A stretch of DNA of 37,068 bases from Oligoflexia bacterium (GTDB taxonomy: Bacteria > Bdellovibrionota > Bdellovibrionia > JABDDW01): positions 1 to 37,068 of the forward strand of contig JAWXAT010000006.1 of NCBI GenBank assembly GCA_034439615.1. Direction: 5' to 3'. Positions 34,440 through 37,068 of the stretch are shown here, in pieces. The notes below the pieces were generated by a model that saw only the letters and a program-made list of their open reading frames with translations, was not told where the DNA came from and did not search any database. Numbering within the stretch: the stretch's first letter is position 1; each line of letters begins with the position of its first letter. Both the position numbers and the translations under genes were made by a program.

Positions 34440-35076
34440 TACTTCCTATAATATTTTTCACTTTATGTTTTTTGCGTAAAATTTCAAACCAATCACGCAA
34501 CCTATCTTCCGCATTTTTATTTCCTAAAAATCTTTTAATACTTACTTTAAATTGTTCAAATTCCATAGTACCGAATTTAAGTCTGTTTTTATTAAAATAA
34601 CTTTGAGCTTCTTCATCACTTACTTGAACAAAACTTGAATTTGATTTGTACTTAATAAATCTATTAGCCCGCATTTTACGCGATACCATTTCTTTAAGTT
34701 GCCCGTCAGTTAATCCAAATGAATTCCATTGCCCACGAAGATTTGGAGTATTCATAAGTTTTTTTTTCACATCGTTATAACTTTGTTCCACTTCTTGATC
34801 AGTAACCTTGGCAACGCCAAAGGCAGTGGCTTCTTCAGAAACCATCCATTCAATGAGGAGTCGATTTAAAGTGGTGTTAAATTCTTGGGTGTCAGTTGTG
34901 AGCGGGGTGTATTTCCCCTCATTATAAAGTACCCGATCGATAAGATAATTTGCTTCTACGTCACGATTCGTTAAGGTGCGTGTACCAACAACTCCAACGA
35001 GTTTCATCGCAAGTTGTCTTGCTGCGTGCACCTGGTAACTTGATATGAAAATTAGAATTATAATGAATGTTTTCAC
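34402..35076 (-). CDS. Periplasmic SurA-N-like chaperone without PPIase domain
   Basis: A secretion signal (KTFIIILIFISSYQVHAA) is followed by VVGTRTLTNRDVEANYLID, the start typical of SurA/parvulin N-terminal chaperone domains. A helical region resembling SurA_N follows (LTDGQLKEMVSRKMRANRFI; VSDEEAQSYFNKNRLKF). No parvulin PPIase domain is present; the mature part is about 205 residues. The annotated-looking ATG at 35121 is inside the terminator hairpin of the upstream gene, so I place the start at GTG 35076, just before the signal peptide; its ribosome site is weak. It probably helps outer-membrane protein folding, in keeping with the barrel gene upstream. Confidence 0.7.
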   Translation of the reverse strand: MKTFIIILIFISSYQVHAARQLAMKLVGVVGTRTLTNRDVEANYLIDRVLYNEGKYTPLTTDTQEFNTTLNRLLIEWMVSEEATAFGVAKVTDQEVEQSYNDVKKKLMNTPNLRGQWNSFGLTDGQLKEMVSRKMRANRFIKYKSNSSFVQVSDEEAQSYFNKNRLKFGTMEFEQFKVSIKRFLGNKNAEDRLRDWFEILRKKHKVKNIIGSNVSHGAFSSTNQ

Positions 35077-35093
35077 TTCTTTTAGAATGCCAT

Positions 35094-35121
35094 AAAAAAT
35101 GCCGCCCTTAAAGGGCGGCAT
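35094..35121 (-). terminator. Rho-independent terminator after the outer-membrane barrel gene
   Basis: ATGCCGCCC (35099-35107) pairs with GGGCGGCAT (35113-35121). The minus-strand hairpin is followed by a T-run (A-run 35094-35099 on plus). It starts 27 bases after the barrel gene stop and covers the apparent upstream ATG of the SurA-like gene. Confidence 0.9.
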
Positions 35122-35147
35122 AACTTTAAAATCTTAATTTCAATAGT

Positions 35148-36395
35148 TTAGAGTGTAAGCTTCAGGTTCAAAGTCGCAAAATAGTAGTTTAAACCTTCAA
35201 TGGGTGACCCGACTTGAGGCCCGTAGGTATATGCAAGAGCGTCATCAGTACGGTAACTGATGTTCCAGAGATACCGAACATCTGCTCCTACTGAAAGTTT
35301 TTTTGTAGCGCTAATATCAACACCAACAAGTAAACCGCCATCAAAAGCATTTGAACCGCTAATTGCTGTATTGCCTGTGTACCCGTAAGAAACACGATTT
35401 GTGTAATTACGACGAGTATAACCGACAATTGCGCCAACTACAGGTGTTACGCGCCCAGGAAGTATTCCATAAGTTGCAGCTCCTGAAAGATTCATTTGGT
35501 TCATTGTAACAACTAAGCTTTGACCACTGTAACAGTAGTAACAAGGCGTTACGTTTTTAATGTCATAACTTGAATACATAAATGATGCTTCAATTCCAAA
35601 TCTATCAGGCATTTGAAGATCAGCAGCCACACCAGCAGCGTAAGCACCGTTTACGTTACTTACAGAAGGATATGAACCCACACCAGCAAGACCACCAACA
35701 CGAAACTTTGATTGCTGTTCTAATTCTACAGGTTTTGTATCTTCAGTTTTAACCACAACACTGTTTTCAACAGGAACTGGTTGAACAACAATTTGTTGTT
35801 GCTGTTGAACTGGCGCTGGAGCAGGTGCTGGAGTTGCAACAGGCTGAACAACAACTTGTTGTTGCTGTTGAACTGGCGCTGCAGCTGGAGCAAATAATTT
35901 ATCAGCACGTTCTTTTTCAGATAAAATGCGATCATCTTCTAAACGTTGTGTAAGTCTATCTTCAGTTTGACGTTCCATATCTTCACGTTGTTTTCTCAAC
36001 TGATCAGCCTTTGACTCACGAATCGCTTGAGCCTCAACAGTAGTTGCTGGCTGAACTTGTGCCTGACCACTTTGAGTTGGGGGCTGAACTATATAGATAG
36101 GTTGAAACGTTGGTTGCGCAGGTTGCTGCACTTGTTGTTGCTGTTGTTGAACCTGAATAGTAGGTGAACCTTGAGTTTGAGCAGGTCTAACTGTCTGCAC
36201 TTCAACTCGTGTTGTATCACCGATATCAGCTTGAGCCAGTTTCACCCTCGTCTTTTTAGGACGCTTTGGATATAACTGCTCGATATCCTGATTCAACTCA
36301 TCTTTGAGCCCTTCGTTGTAATCAGCTGCATGAATAGTTACTGACATAACCATCATACTGACAACTGCTAGGGGCAACGCGATTAACTTCTTCAT
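35148..36395 (-). CDS. Outer-membrane beta-barrel protein with Gln/Pro-rich periplasmic linker
   Basis: Signal peptide MKKLIALPLAVVSMMVMSVTIHA. Residues about 25-230 are low complexity: poly-Gln runs, VQP and PAPAPA segments, and a charged coiled-coil stretch (ADQLRKQREDMERQTEDRL). Residues about 232-415 form a barrel of alternating strands (RVGGLAGVGSYPSV, IEASFMYSSYDIK, VTPVVGAIVGYTRRNY, VGADVRYLWNISY) ending in FATLNLKLTL. A CYYCY pair sits in a loop. AAGGAG before the ATG is a good ribosome site. The linker could span the periplasm or bind peptidoglycan; that is a guess. It ends at its own terminator. Confidence 0.8.
   Translation of the reverse strand: MKKLIALPLAVVSMMVMSVTIHAADYNEGLKDELNQDIEQLYPKRPKKTRVKLAQADIGDTTRVEVQTVRPAQTQGSPTIQVQQQQQQVQQPAQPTFQPIYIVQPPTQSGQAQVQPATTVEAQAIRESKADQLRKQREDMERQTEDRLTQRLEDDRILSEKERADKLFAPAAAPVQQQQQVVVQPVATPAPAPAPVQQQQQIVVQPVPVENSVVVKTEDTKPVELEQQSKFRVGGLAGVGSYPSVSNVNGAYAAGVAADLQMPDRFGIEASFMYSSYDIKNVTPCYYCYSGQSLVVTMNQMNLSGAATYGILPGRVTPVVGAIVGYTRRNYTNRVSYGYTGNTAISGSNAFDGGLLVGVDISATKKLSVGADVRYLWNISYRTDDALAYTYGPQVGSPIEGLNYYFATLNLKLTL
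35782..35883 (-). repeat. Internal duplication encoding the two poly-Gln segments
   Basis: A 39-bp block at 35782-35820 recurs at 35845-35883 with two or three mismatches (63-bp offset). Each encodes APVQQQQQ followed by a V/I-VVQPV motif. Each block also contains the inverted repeat AACAACAA / TTGTTGTT around one base. Confidence 0.8.
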
Positions 36396-36956
36396 TTTGG
36401 TCTCCTTAAAAACTTACAAAAGGACTGCGACAGAACCTCTAAGAGCAAGGCGCGTGCCCCCAAGCGTTGATTTGAATGATGAAGTTAAGTGTCTAAAATG
36501 ATTGAATTTTAAAAAGCCATCTTGACGATCATTGAAATCTTACACAGCAAATAACAGTCGTATTCATTGACAGTGACGACAGTTTTCGTCACTTGTTTAA
36601 GTGAAAATAAAGTGAAAATATGAAGTCATTTTAGTTAAAGTCGTAAAACTCACGCTGGTGGCCGGTTCCAGACTGGAGCTAAAACCCTTCAAATTGTAAT
36701 CAAACCTGTAATTTCTGACGTGATATCAATCGTCACATTCAACACAGCGCGTTTGAACTTGGCATTTAACTTGCTCAAGGGATCTCTGGGTTTTTCAATT
36801 TTATTTGGTTTTGTGCGCGTTCCCCCTACCCTTACCCCCTGCACACAGATCCAAAAACAATTGAAAACCCTTTTTTTTGCCTTTTTTCTGAAGAATCATT
36901 CCATTTGATTTCATTGAAGTGATCAATTACATCTAAATTTATTCTAAGTTCACGTT
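36396..36956. other. Gene-poor 560-bp stretch upstream of the barrel gene and tRNA
   Basis: No gene is supported. It should hold the promoter of the barrel gene (minus) and of the tRNA fragment (plus), but I see no strong consensus pair for either. It contains an inverted repeat AGTGACG (36572-36578) / CGTCACT (36587-36593) with an 8-base loop, a short tandem repeat around GTGAAAATA (36601-36621), and a C-rich tract near 36820-36840. A 62-codon open frame at 36720-36908 has no ribosome site and a low-complexity product. Confidence 0.5.
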
Positions 36957-37000
36957 GCCTCTGTGGCGGAACTGGTAGACGCGCTGGACTCAAAAGACAG
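36957..37000 (+). tRNA. 5' half of tRNA-Leu(CAA); 3' half absent or interrupted
   Basis: Positions 36957-36995 read as a normal tRNA-Leu: acceptor GCCTCTG, TG, D-stem GCG...CGC with AACTGGTAGA in the loop, G26, anticodon stem CTGGA (36984-36988) and loop CTCAAAA with anticodon CAA (36991-36993). The next five bases should be TCCAG but read GACAG, leaving only three pairs. After that no Leu-type variable arm, no TTCGA/TTCAA-type T-loop and no CAGAGGC acceptor strand occur in the remaining 68 bases. A complete gene would need an interrupting sequence with the 3' half beyond the window. Otherwise it is a truncated remnant. Confidence 0.7.
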
Positions 37001-37022
37001 GCGCAGTTTAAAAATTTTTGTA

Positions 37023-37055
37023 AGTGGTTGAAATTAAATCTTAATTTCGGTCACT
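37023..37055 (+). ncRNA. 15-bp RNA hairpin directly after the tRNA-Leu half
   Basis: AGTGGTTGAAATTAA (37023-37037) and TTAATTTCGGTCACT (37041-37055) pair fully around an ATC loop, using three G-U wobbles. This favours an RNA structure over a DNA palindrome. It lies 60 bases after the anticodon. It could be a stem of an inserted intron or an unrelated structured RNA. There is no T-run, so it is not a terminator on this strand. Confidence 0.5.
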
Positions 37056-37068
37056 GGTAGAAGAAAAA

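Noticed and set aside
36720-36908. 62-codon plus-strand frame before the tRNA
   Set aside because: No ribosome site, low-complexity hydrophobic product, no neighbour support.

Overview
The window reads as chromosomal DNA of an AT-rich Gram-negative bacterium. It encodes outer-membrane beta-barrel proteins, a SurA-like periplasmic protein and large secreted fibronectin-type proteins. The mix of gene content (B12-dependent ribonucleotide reductase, type-2 MetRS, a TdcB-like threonine deaminase with ACT domain, a Cys-containing C-terminal surface-sorting tail) suggests the Bdellovibrionota or a related former deltaproteobacterial lineage. That placement is inference; no rRNA is present.

Layout. 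1-1.9 kb: ispH and cmk on the minus strand. 1.9-4.8 kb: a hydantoinase/5-oxoprolinase-like A/B pair whose A gene has an in-frame TAG and has lost family motifs. 4.8-10.5 kb: an accessory zone with a secreted GH71/GH99-like glycosidase, a short mosaic scar made of ilvA-like and hyuB-like sequence, and a very large secreted fibronectin-III protein. The large protein is split into two reading frames at a GT dinucleotide tract; only the second frame carries the C-terminal anchor. 10.6-14.9 kb: ilvA with a small zinc-ribbon gene under a good sigma70-type promoter, then nrdJ and a response regulator-GAF protein. 15.0-19.0 kb: a tight plus-strand operon tmk-holB-metG-tatD. 19.0-22.0 kb: a dolichol-phosphate-mannose-synthase-like transferase, a small membrane zinc protein, a small outer-membrane protein, an unknown protein and a Yip1-like membrane protein.

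22.0-33.8 kb (minus strand) is the classic translation/RNA-processing cluster, in transcription order rimP-nusA-infB-rbfA-nrnA-truB-rpsO-pnp-M16 protease-dut. Genes are separated by 0-20 bp until rpsO, which has its own good promoter. A large nested stem-loop lies between rpsO and pnp, in the position where E. coli has its RNase III-processed, PNPase-autoregulated leader. RbfA carries a roughly 90-residue Asp/Glu tail encoded by 15-18 bp tandem repeats.

33.9-36.4 kb: rimI and a SurA-like gene ending in a strong terminator, and upstream of them a Gln/Pro-rich outer-membrane barrel gene ending in its own terminator. The window closes with a 560-bp gene-poor stretch and the 5' half of a tRNA-Leu(CAA). 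Its sequence departs from a normal tRNA right after the anticodon loop and runs into a 15-bp RNA hairpin.

Most unusual items: the split cysteine-repeat surface protein, the ilvA/hyuB mosaic scar, the broken tRNA-Leu with structured sequence after it, the acidic RbfA tail, and the rpsO-pnp structure.
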